DNA of 64,000 nt from Candidatus Electrothrix scaldis (GCA_033584155.1 CP138355.1:310001-374000), one strand, 5' to 3'. Counted from the first letter of the stretch, positions 1 to 8,906 are shown. Notes: a model not told the origin generated them from the sequence alone. Translations and numbers: made by a program.

Positions 1-173
1 ACCGTGGAGTCGTAACCCAGCACCACCATACCCAGAGAATCTCCCACGAGCAAAGAATCCACTCCAGCTTGATCCAAAAGCCGGGCCATAGAGGCATCAT
101 AGGCGGTAAGCATGGATATGGCATGATCACTGCCCTTCATTTCCCGAAAATCTTTCACTGTTATCTTCTTCAT
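1..173 (-). CDS. panB: 3-methyl-2-oxobutanoate hydroxymethyltransferase, N-terminal part (runs off window)
   Basis: The reverse strand from an ATG at 173 reads [19 protein letters not shown], continues through [18 protein letters not shown] and [20 protein letters not shown], and leaves the window at base 1. This is the typical start of PanB, the first step of pantothenate synthesis (hydroxymethylation of 2-oxoisovalerate with methylene-tetrahydrofolate). The TAYD and VGDSLGMV segments hold metal- and substrate-binding residues in this family. Only about 57 of the usual 265 or so residues are visible. The gene is too short inside the window to appear as a long ORF. Identification is by recognised motif only, but the motif is distinctive. 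Confidence 0.9.
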   Translation of the reverse strand, partial: MKKITVKDFREMKGSDHAISMLTAYDASMARLLDQAGVDSLLVGDSLGMVVLGYDST

Positions 174-256
174 ACCACTTTATATCTCCAATCTACGGGG
201 TTCTTGATTCCACGCCAACTCGCGTCCCTTCCCTCCAGGAAGAACACATTGAGTCA

Positions 257-664
257 CTACATTTTTTTAAATTTATTCGATTTTTTGCCATCAATCTTAT
301 CAGCTTGCTGGATCCCAGCAACCTGAACCAACTGCGCACCAATACTGATAAATCCTTTCACGATAGCAGCGAATATATTCATGACGAGCAAGCCTATAAT
401 CCCGAAAAAAACATATTGCAGGGCAGGTGACAGGTTAAACTCAAACTTTGTCGCCTCAAAAAAACCTCGCAGATAAAATTCATGCTTATCCGCCTGCGCT
501 GCCAACCATTTTACAAGGGCAACCCCCTCAGGATCTCTGATAATATCAACAGCCACTATCGCCAGCCCCAGCAGAGCAATTACTCCAGTAACAATCAAAG
601 CCACTCCTGTCCAGAAGATGGCATTCCTCATCTTATCAGCTCCACTTTCTTCCTGTTCCCACAT
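257..664 (-). CDS. Small membrane protein, two predicted TM helices, unknown function
   Basis: A 135-residue protein that I do not recognise. Residues about 12-38 (NAIFWTGVALIVTGVIALLG) and about 80-105 (LQYVFFGIIGLLVMNIFAA) are hydrophobic enough to span the membrane. Between them is a charged stretch of about 40 residues, and the C-terminus is Lys-rich (DGKKSNKFKKM). The ATG at 664 is preceded on the reverse strand by a strong GAGGAGGT ribosome-binding sequence (668-675), which supports this start over the internal Met at residue 12. The upstream Rossmann-fold remnant stops 9 bases before the start, so the two may have been one transcriptional unit. Function cannot be inferred. Confidence 0.7.
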   Translation of the reverse strand: MWEQEESGADKMRNAIFWTGVALIVTGVIALLGLAIVAVDIIRDPEGVALVKWLAAQADKHEFYLRGFFEATKFEFNLSPALQYVFFGIIGLLVMNIFAAIVKGFISIGAQLVQVAGIQQADKIDGKKSNKFKKM

Positions 665-673
665 ACGACCTCC

Positions 674-877
674 TCATTCATATGAAAAAATAGACGAAAC
701 GCAACGCTCACTTTCTTCCCAGATCAGGATATCACGCATTCTCATCCTCGCTCTCCTCCGACAAAGTCGGATACGGTACCAGCAGCCTTTCCATCGTGTA
801 AAAGCCTGCCGCGATTGGAGCAACACTGAAGCAACTGCTTTTCCTGTTTTGCCAAACCCGATGATACCAACATCCAT
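674..877 (-). pseudogene. NAD(P)-binding Rossmann-fold gene remnant
   Basis: The reading frame begins MDVGIIGFGKTGKAVASVLL, a textbook beta-alpha dinucleotide-binding start with a GxGxxG-type GFGKTG loop. After about 22 residues the translation becomes Arg/Cys-rich and unlike any folded protein, and it stops at residue 67. I read this as the 5' stub of an oxidoreductase whose remainder was lost by deletion or frameshift. A short real protein cannot be excluded. The parent family (for example a dihydrodipicolinate-reductase-like or 2-dehydropantoate-reductase-like enzyme) cannot be fixed from 22 residues. Confidence 0.4.
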
Positions 878-1108
878 GCTGATTGCCTCCTTTTTCTTTC
901 ACTTACCCATTCCAGCCACCTGACATTTCCTTCTTCATTCTTCCTCCCCTCTCCGTCGAGGTGGCTCCACAAGTCACCCCGGCACTTTCTTGCAGAACAA
1001 TCGAACAGAGAGAGAGTAAACAGCAAAAAAAACTTTCAATCCTCTGAACAGTTGTGTATCCTCAAAGTACAAATTATTTAACTTTCCATCTTAAAAGGAG
1101 GATACACC

Positions 1109-1501
1109 TTGAAAAAGCTTGTAATTATCAGCTTCTTAATATCTGCAAATCTAGTCTTCACCAGTGAACTTTTCGCTAAATGCCAAGCTAATTTAATCAA
1201 CTATGCCGATACAGTTCACATCTTTAAAGAAACAATGTGCAGCGAGGCAATGGGCAATTGTTACGTGCAGTTGGCTAAACTTCAATCATCTGATCCGGGT
1301 AAATATTCTTATGCCTACTGTGATATTGGGCCAACCAAGAGAGTTACTAAAAAATATGACCATTGCCAAAGTAAGGATATGGTGCGTTGCTCAATAGAAT
1401 GGTCTGACGGAACCATTGATAGTTATGATGAATTTTGCCAAGGCTGTATTGGCGAAGGCATGCCTGCTACAAGGCCTTGTGATTGGTCTTGTCCTTTTTA
1501 G
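1109..1501 (+). CDS. Secreted Cys-containing small protein, unknown function
   Basis: A 130-residue protein starting with TTG at 1109. The start is chosen because AAGGAGGA (1095-1102) sits six bases upstream and because it gives a clean signal peptide: KK, then VIISFLISANLVFTS, then a likely cleavage after LFA. The mature part carries ten cysteines (for example KCQ, TMCS, GNCYV, AYCD, DHCQ, RCS, FCQGC, PCDWSC), so a disulfide-stabilised periplasmic or extracellular protein is likely. No domain is recognised. It stands alone: more than 200 bases separate it from the upstream remnant, and an IS-derived region follows. Confidence 0.65.
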   Translation: MKKLVIISFLISANLVFTSELFAKCQANLINYADTVHIFKETMCSEAMGNCYVQLAKLQSSDPGKYSYAYCDIGPTKRVTKKYDHCQSKDMVRCSIEWSDGTIDSYDEFCQGCIGEGMPATRPCDWSCPF

Positions 1502-1631
1502 ACAATTCCTGATCCGTGACGCCAATGCGATCAACTTGACTCAAGCATGCAATCAGGGCACACTGGTTCCGTTTAGTTCCATAGCAAAATAAATCAGCCG
1601 GTTATGTTTCATTCCGGCAAGACCGGAACCC

Positions 1632-1667
1632 AATGGGAGCAATGGGAGCAATGGGAGCAATGGGAGC
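1632..1667. repeat. Four tandem copies of the 9-mer AATGGGAGC
   Basis: Perfect copies lie at 1632-1640, 1641-1649, 1650-1658 and 1659-1667. The last copy merges into the terminal repeat GGGAGCATTCCC of the IS-derived element that starts at 1662. The unit contains the first six bases of that IS end and has the same length as the 9-bp target duplication of the neighbouring ISKra4 element. Confidence 0.85.
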
Positions 1668-1800
1668 ATTCCCAAAAAACAGGTCAAACGACACTTGCGG
1701 CCTTTAGGAAAAAAACATGCTCTCTCGACATGTTCCATCGGCCAGCTTTAATTCTAAATTCTACAACGTGACGTGCAGAATGTCGGTGGGAATGCTCCCT
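1662..1800. mobile_element. MITE-like internally deleted ISKra4-family element
   Basis: The segment is bounded by GGGAGCATTCCC (1662-1673) and GGGAATGCTCCC (1788-1799). These are the same inverted ends as the complete IS at 1865-3406. Bases about 1662-1740 match, in reverse complement and with few changes, the 3' end of the transposase and terminus of the different ISKra4 element at about 51130-51217. They share AGGTCAAA, GGCCTTTAGG, ACATGTTCCATCGGCCAG and the terminal repeat. It is therefore a deletion derivative of that element type, keeping both ends but no transposase. No clear 9-bp target duplication flanks it. Confidence 0.75.
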
Positions 1801-1888
1801 GTGGATATTTTTTCAGAAATAGGTGTTACTCTCCCAGAGGAGGGGTATTATCCACCGCCAGCATGGGAGCATTCCCTAATTCTTAAAA

Positions 1889-2914
1889 TCAAAACGATGT
1901 TAAAGGCGGATAAATTTCAGCCCGTTTTCTTTCTTTATATTTTTCAATAATACGATCATATGTGCCGTTATATTTAGCACATCTGAGTTTTAAGATATTA
2001 TTGGCGAAGCTGCGATACCACCAGGCCCCTGATCGTTTCAAGCGAACATGACCGATAAATTTATTGGCACTTTCAATGGCCCCACTGCCGATACGATATC
2101 CACCTCGACGGGCGGCCCCGTAATTGACCCTTTTTCGATGTTCGAAAAGATAGTTACGTAAAGAAGTGATTTTTTCGGCGGCATCATCGGTTTTGGCCTT
2201 CATCCGCTTCAGTCCGTTCATGACGGCTTTCACCTGATTATGAAAAAGTCGGACCAGGGTCGCTTCAACCCATTCCCGCGCTTTTACACTGCCTTTACCG
2301 TATTGAGCATGGGCAAGCTCATGTAAGTGTTCAGCACAGTGATAATAATCCAGGATCTCTTTCGCATCAGGATAGAGTTCCTTTATTCTGTTCCAGATCC
2401 AGGGCGCACCGTCACCGATAACACAGAGTCGAACTCGTTCTTCAGGAAAGAAATCAGCATCTTTTATTGCCTGAAGTGCGTTAGCCAGTTCCTTATCAGA
2501 CTGCACTTGGTGCCAGCTGATTAAATGAATGATCCTTTCAGAATCAACAAAATAAAACCTGAACCCCTTTGATTCTTTCCAGTTTCCTTTACCACGTTTT
2601 CCAGAGCGTGGAGAAGGCTCGGGCCGGAGGGGAACATGCGCACCGTCCAGCGCAAGCATGAGAACCGGTCGCCTGAATTTGTCAGCAGCAAAACTTTCAA
2701 GCCGCATCAGCAGTTCATCCCGACTCGGACATACATCCAACACATCAAGGTTTTCGGTAACAGCCTGAGTAACTTCATGTATGTGATGTTTTCCAGCTAT
2801 GTTGCCGGTACAACGTTTATAAGCTTCTTCGGCGGTTTCAAAAGGCAGCTCACTGGCCAACCAGGCTTCTATATCCTGTACATCAAACTGCTTGGTATCG
2901 GTTGACAGGCCCAC
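1889..2914 (-). CDS. ISKra4-family transposase, catalytic frame
   Basis: A 341-residue frame carrying the DDE-type core: MLALDGAHV (first Asp), VIGDGAPWIWN (second Asp) and RIGSGAIESANK (Glu). The LDYYHCAEHLHELAHA segment after the second Asp is characteristic of ISKra4 transposases. The listed start is a GTG inside the overlap with the N-terminal frame and is probably not a true initiation site. Functional protein would need a -1 shift near 2917. The protein cuts and joins the IS ends; it has no role for the neighbouring genes. Confidence 0.8.
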   Translation of the reverse strand: MGLSTDTKQFDVQDIEAWLASELPFETAEEAYKRCTGNIAGKHHIHEVTQAVTENLDVLDVCPSRDELLMRLESFAADKFRRPVLMLALDGAHVPLRPEPSPRSGKRGKGNWKESKGFRFYFVDSERIIHLISWHQVQSDKELANALQAIKDADFFPEERVRLCVIGDGAPWIWNRIKELYPDAKEILDYYHCAEHLHELAHAQYGKGSVKAREWVEATLVRLFHNQVKAVMNGLKRMKAKTDDAAEKITSLRNYLFEHRKRVNYGAARRGGYRIGSGAIESANKFIGHVRLKRSGAWWYRSFANNILKLRCAKYNGTYDRIIEKYKERKRAEIYPPLTSF

Positions 2915-3222
2915 AAGGCCCGATCAACCGGATAAAAACCGTAATGACAATCAGAACAGTAAAAATAAGGACGTAACAGCTCGAAACTACCGATGGCTGT
3001 CTCTACCTTCCGGCTTTTATCTCCTCTTGTTTTCAGGCGGTGAGAACATTTAGGGCAGTCGATGTATACCTGTTCAAAAAGATGTCGATGTTTCTTGCGG
3101 GCGATTTCAAGGGCAATCGCCCCCAATATCTCAGATTTATTTTCAAAAATAGACTTTGTGATCTCATCAAGCATGGCGAATTCACCAACGGCAGTTTCTA
3201 TACGAGTCAAACGTTCACTCAA
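2869..3222 (-). CDS. ISKra4-family transposase, N-terminal frame
   Basis: A 117-residue frame with a zinc-ribbon-like pair of Cys motifs (CPKCSHRL at about 56-63 and CSDCHYGF at about 89-96), as in the N-terminal DNA-binding part of ISKra4 transposases. It reads on as GFYPVDRAL and then diverges to a short out-of-frame tail. The catalytic part continues in the -1 frame from about 2914 (GLSTDTKQFDVQD), which is what the family consensus expects next. The junction may be a programmed frameshift or a mutation; the sequence alone does not decide. The start ATG at 3222 is about 180 bases inside the right IS end. Confidence 0.75.
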   Translation of the reverse strand: MSERLTRIETAVGEFAMLDEITKSIFENKSEILGAIALEIARKKHRHLFEQVYIDCPKCSHRLKTRGDKSRKVETAIGSFELLRPYFYCSDCHYGFYPVDRALWACQPIPSSLMYRI

Positions 3223-3475
3223 AAAAATGAGCAGTTCACTTCGCCAGTCCCTTTCAATAGGGGATGAAAAAAAAATTTGATATTGCCAAGGCTCGTCCCA
3301 TGATGCTCCCGATGGAAGAATTTAAAAACGATCAAATATTAGCCAACACTTTATTATCTCTTGTTAAAAAATGCATGTCAATAATTAAGAATCAGGGAAT
3401 GCTCCCCGCCAGCATAGCGTTCAAAAGCACCTGAGATGACGTCCTCTTCTCACACAGTACAATGCAAACAGGAAG

Positions 3476-4504
3476 CTATCCCTTGCAAAAAGCAACCAGC
3501 TGGTCAAGCTTCTCCAGGGCTGCACCGGAGGCGATGATTTCCCGTGCCTGCTCCACTCCGGCCTGGAAATTATTCACCTTACCCGCAGTCATTAACGCTG
3601 CTCCCGCATTGAGCAGGACCATGTCCAGGCGTGCTCCTGGGGTATTACTGAGTACCTTACGAACTAGGCTCGCAGATTCCTCAGCAGTGGCTCCACCCCG
3701 GATATCGTCAATGCTTGCCCGACTCAGACCTACGTCTTCCGGGTCCACGGTGTAGCTTTCCACCATGCCATCATGGGCCTCAGCCACATAAGAGGTGCCG
3801 GTAACGGTCATCTCATCCATATTGCCCTCACCCCAGACCACCAGGGTTCGTTTCATCCCTAACCGAGCTAGCACCTCGGCAATGGGCATGGTCAGTTCCT
3901 TGGCAAAAACACCGGTGAGTTGGACATTGCTTCCAGCTGGATTGGTCAGCGGCCCAAGAATATTGAAGATAGTGCGAATGCCCAACTCACGCCTGGGGCC
4001 AATGGCGTGTTTCATAGCCCCGTGCAACATAGGAGCAAACAGGAAGCCTATTCCCACGGTGCGTACACATTCTGCCATTTTATCGGCAGGCATGGAAAGA
4101 TCAACTCCAAGTGCCTCTAATACATCGGCGCTGCCGCAGGAAGAGGAGACTGCCCGGTTGCCGTGTTTCGCCACCGGAATTCCGGCACCAGCCACAACAA
4201 AGGAGGTGGTAGTGGAGACATTAAAGGTGCCAGATCCATCACCGCCAGTACCCACGATGTCCATGAGAAGCTCTCCAGCGGCCGTGTCCACCCCGGTATC
4301 AACAAAGGTGGCCTTTTCCCGCATCACCCGAACAGCCCCTGCGATCTCATCAATGGTCTCACCCTTCATACGCAGGGCGGTGATAAAGGAGCCTATTTGA
4401 GCGTCCGTGGCCTCGCCGCTCATGATCTCCTGCATGGTTGCGGTCATTTGCTCTTCATTAAGGTCTTGCCCGGTAACCACCAGGGATATTGCTTCTTGTA
4501 TCAT
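3476..4504 (-). CDS. trpD: Anthranilate phosphoribosyltransferase
   Basis: A 342-residue enzyme transferring phosphoribosyl from PRPP to anthranilate, second dedicated step of tryptophan synthesis, cytosolic. Visible family motifs are GTGGDGSGTFNVSTT (about 87-101, PRPP/phosphate binding), KHGNRAVSSSCGSADVLEALG (about 113-134) and NPAGSNVQLTGVF. Length is normal for the family. The ATG at 4504 follows directly on the reverse strand after an AT-rich leader. No other trp gene is adjacent; the ISKra4 element lies 70 bases downstream, and gmd diverges upstream, so it appears monocistronic here. Confidence 0.95.
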   Translation of the reverse strand: MIQEAISLVVTGQDLNEEQMTATMQEIMSGEATDAQIGSFITALRMKGETIDEIAGAVRVMREKATFVDTGVDTAAGELLMDIVGTGGDGSGTFNVSTTTSFVVAGAGIPVAKHGNRAVSSSCGSADVLEALGVDLSMPADKMAECVRTVGIGFLFAPMLHGAMKHAIGPRRELGIRTIFNILGPLTNPAGSNVQLTGVFAKELTMPIAEVLARLGMKRTLVVWGEGNMDEMTVTGTSYVAEAHDGMVESYTVDPEDVGLSRASIDDIRGGATAEESASLVRKVLSNTPGARLDMVLLNAGAALMTAGKVNNFQAGVEQAREIIASGAALEKLDQLVAFCKG

Positions 4505-4755
4505 GGCTCAATTTCCTCAGACTAATCGTTTCTCACGTTTTTTCATTAACTCAACAAAAGGGTAGGTAATCCAGAACTGTACAGCAATCGCCTTCTCTTT
4601 GCAGTAAAAAATAAAGCTCAAAAAAAATGGGCGTCTGGTAAAAAAAATAATTTATGTGTTAGTGATGCGACTTTGTAGTTTGAAAAAATTTGCTAACCAC
4701 TGTACGCTAACAACGCTACAACTTCTCTGTATAAAAAAGAGCTAAAGAAGGAACA

Positions 4756-5868
4756 ATGAAGAAAGCCTTAATAAGTGGTATCACCGGGCAGGACGGTGCC
4801 TATCTCGCAGAATTTCTTTTAGAGAAAGGCTATGAAGTACACGGTATCAAACGACGAGCCTCCTCCTTTAATACCGAACGAATTGATCATCTCTATGAGG
4901 ATCCCCACACAAAAGGACGTCGTTTTATCCTGCACTACGGCGATCTCACAGATAGTTCCAACCTAATACGGATTATCCAACAAGTTCAACCGGATGAGAT
5001 TTACAACCTAGCTGCTCAGTCGCATGTCAAAGTGTCTTTTGAATCACCTGAATACACGGCGGATACCGACGGCTTAGGTACTCTGCGCCTGCTTGAGGCT
5101 ATTCGCATCCTCGGTCTGGAGAAAAAGACCCGTTTCTATCAGGCGTCAACTTCCGAACTCTACGGCTTAGTCCAGGAAATACCGCAGAAGGAAAGCACGC
5201 CGTTTTATCCGCGTTCCCCGTATGCCTGTGCCAAGCTCTATGCCTATTGGATCACGGTCAACTACCGGGAAGCCTACGGCATGTATGCCTGTAACGGTAT
5301 CCTCTTTAATCATGAATCGCCTGTTCGTGGCGAAACCTTTGTGACCCGAAAAATCACTCGCTCTTTATCTCGTATTTCTCTTGGCTTACAGGAATGCCTC
5401 TACCTTGGCAATATGGACGCATTACGCGACTGGGGCCATGCCAAAGATTATGTGCGTATGCAATGGATGATGCTGCAACAGGATGCACCGGAGGACTTTG
5501 TCATCGCCTCAGGGGAACAGCACTCCGTACGCGAATTTGTAGAAACCGCAGCACAGGAGTTGGGATTTAGCATTGCATGGTCAGGAAAAGGAGAGAAAGA
5601 AGTCGGCATCGTCTCCGAAGTAACCGCTGATAGCCTTTCTCTCAGTCCTGGACAACAAATTGTAGCTATTGACCCAAGGTATTTTCGCCCAACAGAGGTG
5701 GAAACGCTACTCGGAGATCCAGCACGAGCCAAAGCTCTCTTAGGCTGGGAGCCACAAATTTCCTTTAATGAACTTGTCCGGGAAATGGTACAAAATGACC
5801 TGGAAATAGCAAAACGAGACAAACTGTGTTCGGATGCTGGCTTTATGGTGTGTTCGTATCATGAATAA
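4756..5868 (+). CDS. gmd: GDP-mannose 4,6-dehydratase
   Basis: A 370-residue short-chain dehydrogenase of the extended type that converts GDP-mannose to GDP-4-keto-6-deoxymannose, precursor of GDP-fucose, rhamnose or perosamine for surface polysaccharide. The NADP-binding [15 protein letters not shown], the [11 protein letters not shown] segment, the catalytic Thr/Ser-Glu region STSELYG and the [15 protein letters not shown] (YxxxK) motif are all present, as is the [10 protein letters not shown] signature. AAAGAAGGAA at about 4744-4753 acts as ribosome-binding site. No fcl or rmd follows; about 400 bases without a gene separate it from rpe, so the partner reductase must be elsewhere. Confidence 0.95.
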   Translation: MKKALISGITGQDGAYLAEFLLEKGYEVHGIKRRASSFNTERIDHLYEDPHTKGRRFILHYGDLTDSSNLIRIIQQVQPDEIYNLAAQSHVKVSFESPEYTADTDGLGTLRLLEAIRILGLEKKTRFYQASTSELYGLVQEIPQKESTPFYPRSPYACAKLYAYWITVNYREAYGMYACNGILFNHESPVRGETFVTRKITRSLSRISLGLQECLYLGNMDALRDWGHAKDYVRMQWMMLQQDAPEDFVIASGEQHSVREFVETAAQELGFSIAWSGKGEKEVGIVSEVTADSLSLSPGQQIVAIDPRYFRPTEVETLLGDPARAKALLGWEPQISFNELVREMVQNDLEIAKRDKLCSDAGFMVCSYHE

Positions 5869-6264
5869 ATGCGAAGGCATTCTCAAGATATAATTGTCCA
5901 GGACCAAGCCCTGAGCGGCTGTCGGTCATAAATTAGACCTTAAATTTCCGACGGTCACCCTACTGAGTGTTGCTACAGATAAAGGAAGCAATAACAGCAA
6001 GTTGCAAAAGCGAGCTTCTGTATTAAAAAAATGAGAAGTTTCATTGCATTACGATTAACTGTTAGCTTAAACAACACTCCAAAGGGGCACCATCTTATTT
6101 TCTATCTTCCTTAAAAAAAGCTCATCTTCAGGGCGCCTCTACAAAACGCTGGCAGATTGTAGTACACGAACTGTCAAGCAAACCTTACCAGCTCCATCAG
6201 GAGCTGATGGAGAGCAAAATATATCCCTGGAGCTTCGCTACACAATAATGCACCCAAAAACACC
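5869..6264. other. Non-coding interval between gmd and rpe
   Basis: Nearly 400 bases with no convincing ORF. The only structure I see is a hairpin with seven-base arms CTCCATC/GATGGAG at 6192-6212, which is itself around a palindromic AGGAGCT loop. It is not followed by a T-tract, so it is not a typical terminator. The promoter of the rpe operon presumably lies here but no confident -35/-10 pair stands out. Confidence 0.5.
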
Positions 6265-6930
6265 ATGAAAAATATAATGATAGCCCCCTCCATCCTCTCA
6301 GCAGACTTTTCCAAACTCGGTGATGAAATCCGGGCAGTTGAGGAGGCAGGTGCCGAGGTCATCCACATAGACGTAATGGACGGCCATTTTGTCCCCAATA
6401 TTACTATCGGCCCGCTGGTGGTTGAGGCGGCACGAAAGGTCACAGATCTCCCCCTGGACGTCCACCTGATGATCACCGAGCCGGATCGCTTCATCACAAA
6501 TTTTGCCGATGCCGGGGCCGACTGGATCACCGTGCATGTGGAGGCCTGTATCCACCTCCACCGCACCCTCAACTACATCCGCAGCTTAGGCAAAAAGGCA
6601 GGAGCCGTCCTGAACCCGGCAACCCCTCTTTCCACGCTGGATTATGTCCTGGAAGAGGTGGACCTGGTCATGCTGATGAGTGTGAACCCCGGCTTTGGCG
6701 GCCAGGGCTTCATCCCATCCACCTTAGAAAAGTGCCGGACCCTACGGGCCATGCTGGACAAGGTGAATCCGGACGCGGGCATAGAGATCGATGGCGGCAT
6801 GAGCCCCAGGACCATCGGGGCAATGGCCGAGGCAGGGGCGAATATCTTTGTGGCCGGTTCTGCGGTCTATGGGCAGGACGATTACGGGGCAGTGATCCGG
6901 GAAATGAAAGAACTGGCAGGGGCTGCCTGA
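6265..6930 (+). CDS. rpe: Ribulose-phosphate 3-epimerase
   Basis: A 221-residue TIM-barrel enzyme interconverting ribulose 5-phosphate and xylulose 5-phosphate in the pentose phosphate/Calvin pathways. It shows IAPSILSADF (about 6-15), the metal-binding HIDVMDGHFVPNITIGP segment, LDVHLMI, MSVNPGFGGQGFIP and EIDGGM with the catalytic Asp, all in family order. An in-frame ATG four codons downstream (6277) is an alternative start; neither has a strong ribosome-binding site. It is followed after 33 bases by a small membrane protein and then pgi, so the three probably form a sugar-phosphate operon. Confidence 0.95.
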   Translation: MKNIMIAPSILSADFSKLGDEIRAVEEAGAEVIHIDVMDGHFVPNITIGPLVVEAARKVTDLPLDVHLMITEPDRFITNFADAGADWITVHVEACIHLHRTLNYIRSLGKKAGAVLNPATPLSTLDYVLEEVDLVMLMSVNPGFGGQGFIPSTLEKCRTLRAMLDKVNPDAGIEIDGGMSPRTIGAMAEAGANIFVAGSAVYGQDDYGAVIREMKELAGAA

Positions 6931-6963
6931 CAGCGGAACCCTGAGAAAAGAGGACAGGAGCTG

Positions 6964-7245
6964 ATGCGCCTTCTCCAACGATACCAAAATGCCGCTGTGG
7001 TGGTGATGCGGATCTTCCGCTGGGACCTGCAACTGCACTTTTTTTGGGGATTCATCCTGACCCTGCTGGGTGTGTACTGGTCCCCGCTCTATGCCTCGGG
7101 CATTGTGGTCACGCTGGTGAAGGAGGCCCTGGACCTGTGGAGCAAGGAGTTGTGGAGCTGGGATGATGTCTGGCTGGGGATTATCGGTTCCCTGGTTTCG
7201 CTGGGGTACCTCTTTTCGCAGGATCTTTTGCAGGTGAGTTTGTAG
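6964..7245 (+). CDS. Small membrane protein between rpe and pgi, unknown function
   Basis: A 93-residue protein, start ATG at 6964 after an AGGACAGGAG ribosome-binding sequence. Two or three hydrophobic segments (about 25-52, LHFFWGFILTLLGVYW and onward, and about 70-88, WLGIIGSLVSLGYLF) indicate an inner-membrane protein with a short acidic, Trp-rich loop (WSKELWSWDD). The pattern resembles small putative membrane proteins of the phage-holin/YgaP-like size class, but I do not recognise a family. The tight spacing (33 bases after rpe, 44 before pgi) argues for co-transcription. Confidence 0.65.
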   Translation: MRLLQRYQNAAVVVMRIFRWDLQLHFFWGFILTLLGVYWSPLYASGIVVTLVKEALDLWSKELWSWDDVWLGIIGSLVSLGYLFSQDLLQVSL

Positions 7246-7289
7246 GGCAGAAAAAATGTTTCCGGGCAGGACAGCCTATTCTTGAGGAG

Positions 7290-8906
7290 ATGAATATGGA
7301 GTTTTTGAAGAATTTTGCAGAGATGAAGGCGACAAAAAAGCTGGAGCAGCTGGCTCGCACCCCCTATGACCTTCGTGCTCCGCAGGCCCTGTCCCCTGAC
7401 CGACTTGCCGGGTACCGGCTTTCCGCCTGCGGCTTTGACCTGTTGTACGGTACCCAACGGGTTGATGAGCAGGTCCTGGAGGCGTTGCAGGAGCTTGCCG
7501 ATGAGGCCCGCCTGGTTGAGCAGTTCCGGGCCATGAAGTCCGGCGCAGTGATGAACCGGATTATCGGGCACGAGAGCGAGGAACGGCAGGTCCTGCACAC
7601 GGCCTGCCGGGATCTGTTCAGGGAGCAGCCCCAGGCCCCGGAGGCAACAGGCGAGGCCAGGCAGCAGCTCCACCGCCTGAAAGCCTTCCTGGATGACCTG
7701 GACCAGGGGACCATCTGCAATGACCAGGGAGAGCCATTCAGCACGATGGTGCAGGTGGGTATCGGCGGTTCCGACCTGGGACCCCGTGCCCTGTACCTGG
7801 CCCTGCAACGCTCTTGCCAGCCGGGGCGCAAGGCCTGCTTTATCGCCAATGTGGACCCGGACGACGCCGCAGCGGTCCTCTCCGGGCTGGACCTCTCCCG
7901 GACCCTGATTAATGTGGTGTCCAAGAGCGGCACCACCCTGGAAACCCTGACCAATGAAGAGCTGGTCCGCTCCGCCCTGACAGCTGCCGGGCTTGATCCT
8001 GCGCGCCATATGGTGGCGGTCACCGGGGCGGGCAGCCCGATGGATGACCCGAAAAGGTACCTGGCCGCCTTTCATATGTACGATTACATCGGGGGACGCT
8101 ATTCCGCCACCTCTATGGTCGGCGGGGTGACCCTGGCCTTTGCCCTGGGCTATGACAATTTTGTGGAGATCCTGCGGGGAGCGCATGCCGCTGATCTGGC
8201 CGGGGAGCAGGAGAACATCCGGGAAAACCTGCCCCTGCTCATGGCCCTGCTCGGGATCTGGAACCGGAATTTCCTCGGCTGCAACACGGTTGCTGTCCTG
8301 CCCTATAGCCAGGCCCTGCTCCGCTTCCCGGCCCATCTTCAGCAATGCGATATGGAGAGCAACGGCAAGCGGATCAACAGACTCGGGGAGCCGGTGCAGT
8401 GGCAAACCGGCCCTATCGTCTGGGGTGAGCCGGGCACCAATGGTCAGCATGCGTTTTACCAGCTCCTGCACCAGGGAACTGAGGTTGTGCCTGCGGAGTT
8501 TATCGGCTTTCGGGAGTCGCAATATCAAACGGATATCACCATCAAGGGCACGACCTCGCAGCAGAAGTTGCTCGCCAATATGCTGGCCCAATCCCTGGCT
8601 CTGGCCCTGGGCAAAGACCACGAAAACCCCAACAAATCCTTTCCCGGTAACAGACCCAGCTCTGTGCTTCTCGCTGACCGGCTCACCCCGTACAGCATGG
8701 GAACCCTGCTGGCCCTGTATGAAAACAAGATTGCCTTTCAGGGCTTCTGCTGGAACATCAATTCCTTTGATCAGGAAGGGGTGCAGTTGGGCAAAATCCT
8801 GGCAAATCGTATCCTCGCCGAGCTGACAGAGGTAAAAACAGGCGAACAACTTCCTCTGGACGCCCCAGAGCTTTCACTGATCAAGGCTGCCAGCCTTGCA
8901 ACATAA
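7290..8906 (+). CDS. pgi: Glucose-6-phosphate isomerase
   Basis: A 538-residue SIS-fold enzyme interconverting glucose 6-phosphate and fructose 6-phosphate. Family signatures are VGIGGSDLGPRAL (about 151-163), NVVSKSGTTLETLTNEELV (phosphate binding), GGRYSATSMVGG, the catalytic-Glu region and AVLPYSQALLRFPAHLQQ-DMESNGK. Length is typical for the bacterial long form. The start ATG at 7290 is preceded by TTGAGGAG at about 7281-7288, which is close to the start; the second Met two codons on (7296) is an alternative with better spacing. Third gene of the presumed rpe operon; no terminator is evident downstream. Confidence 0.95.
   Translation: MNMEFLKNFAEMKATKKLEQLARTPYDLRAPQALSPDRLAGYRLSACGFDLLYGTQRVDEQVLEALQELADEARLVEQFRAMKSGAVMNRIIGHESEERQVLHTACRDLFREQPQAPEATGEARQQLHRLKAFLDDLDQGTICNDQGEPFSTMVQVGIGGSDLGPRALYLALQRSCQPGRKACFIANVDPDDAAAVLSGLDLSRTLINVVSKSGTTLETLTNEELVRSALTAAGLDPARHMVAVTGAGSPMDDPKRYLAAFHMYDYIGGRYSATSMVGGVTLAFALGYDNFVEILRGAHAADLAGEQENIRENLPLLMALLGIWNRNFLGCNTVAVLPYSQALLRFPAHLQQCDMESNGKRINRLGEPVQWQTGPIVWGEPGTNGQHAFYQLLHQGTEVVPAEFIGFRESQYQTDITIKGTTSQQKLLANMLAQSLALALGKDHENPNKSFPGNRPSSVLLADRLTPYSMGTLLALYENKIAFQGFCWNINSFDQEGVQLGKILANRILAELTEVKTGEQLPLDAPELSLIKAASLAT

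Larger units (their letters stand above)
1865..3406 (-). mobile_element. Complete ISKra4-family insertion sequence with 9-bp target duplication
   Basis: A 1542-bp element. Inverted ends GGGAGCATTCCCTAATTCTTAA (1865-1886, with one mismatch to the other end) and the reverse complement at about 3385-3406 begin with GGG, as ISKra4-family ends do. The flanks CGCCAGCAT at 1856-1864 and 3407-3415 are a perfect 9-bp direct repeat, so this is an unrearranged insertion. It carries two overlapping frames (3222-2869 and 2914-1889) that together make an ISKra4-type transposase. Confidence 0.9.

Noticed and set aside
1632-1667. The 9-base tandem array as a CRISPR
   Set aside because: The unit is nine bases with no spacers; it is a simple tandem repeat next to an IS end.
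7089-8849. A 586-residue reverse-strand frame opposite pgi
   Set aside because: It lies entirely within rpe-operon genes with perfect family motifs on the plus strand; its translation is rich in Gly, Gln and His without folded-protein patterns.
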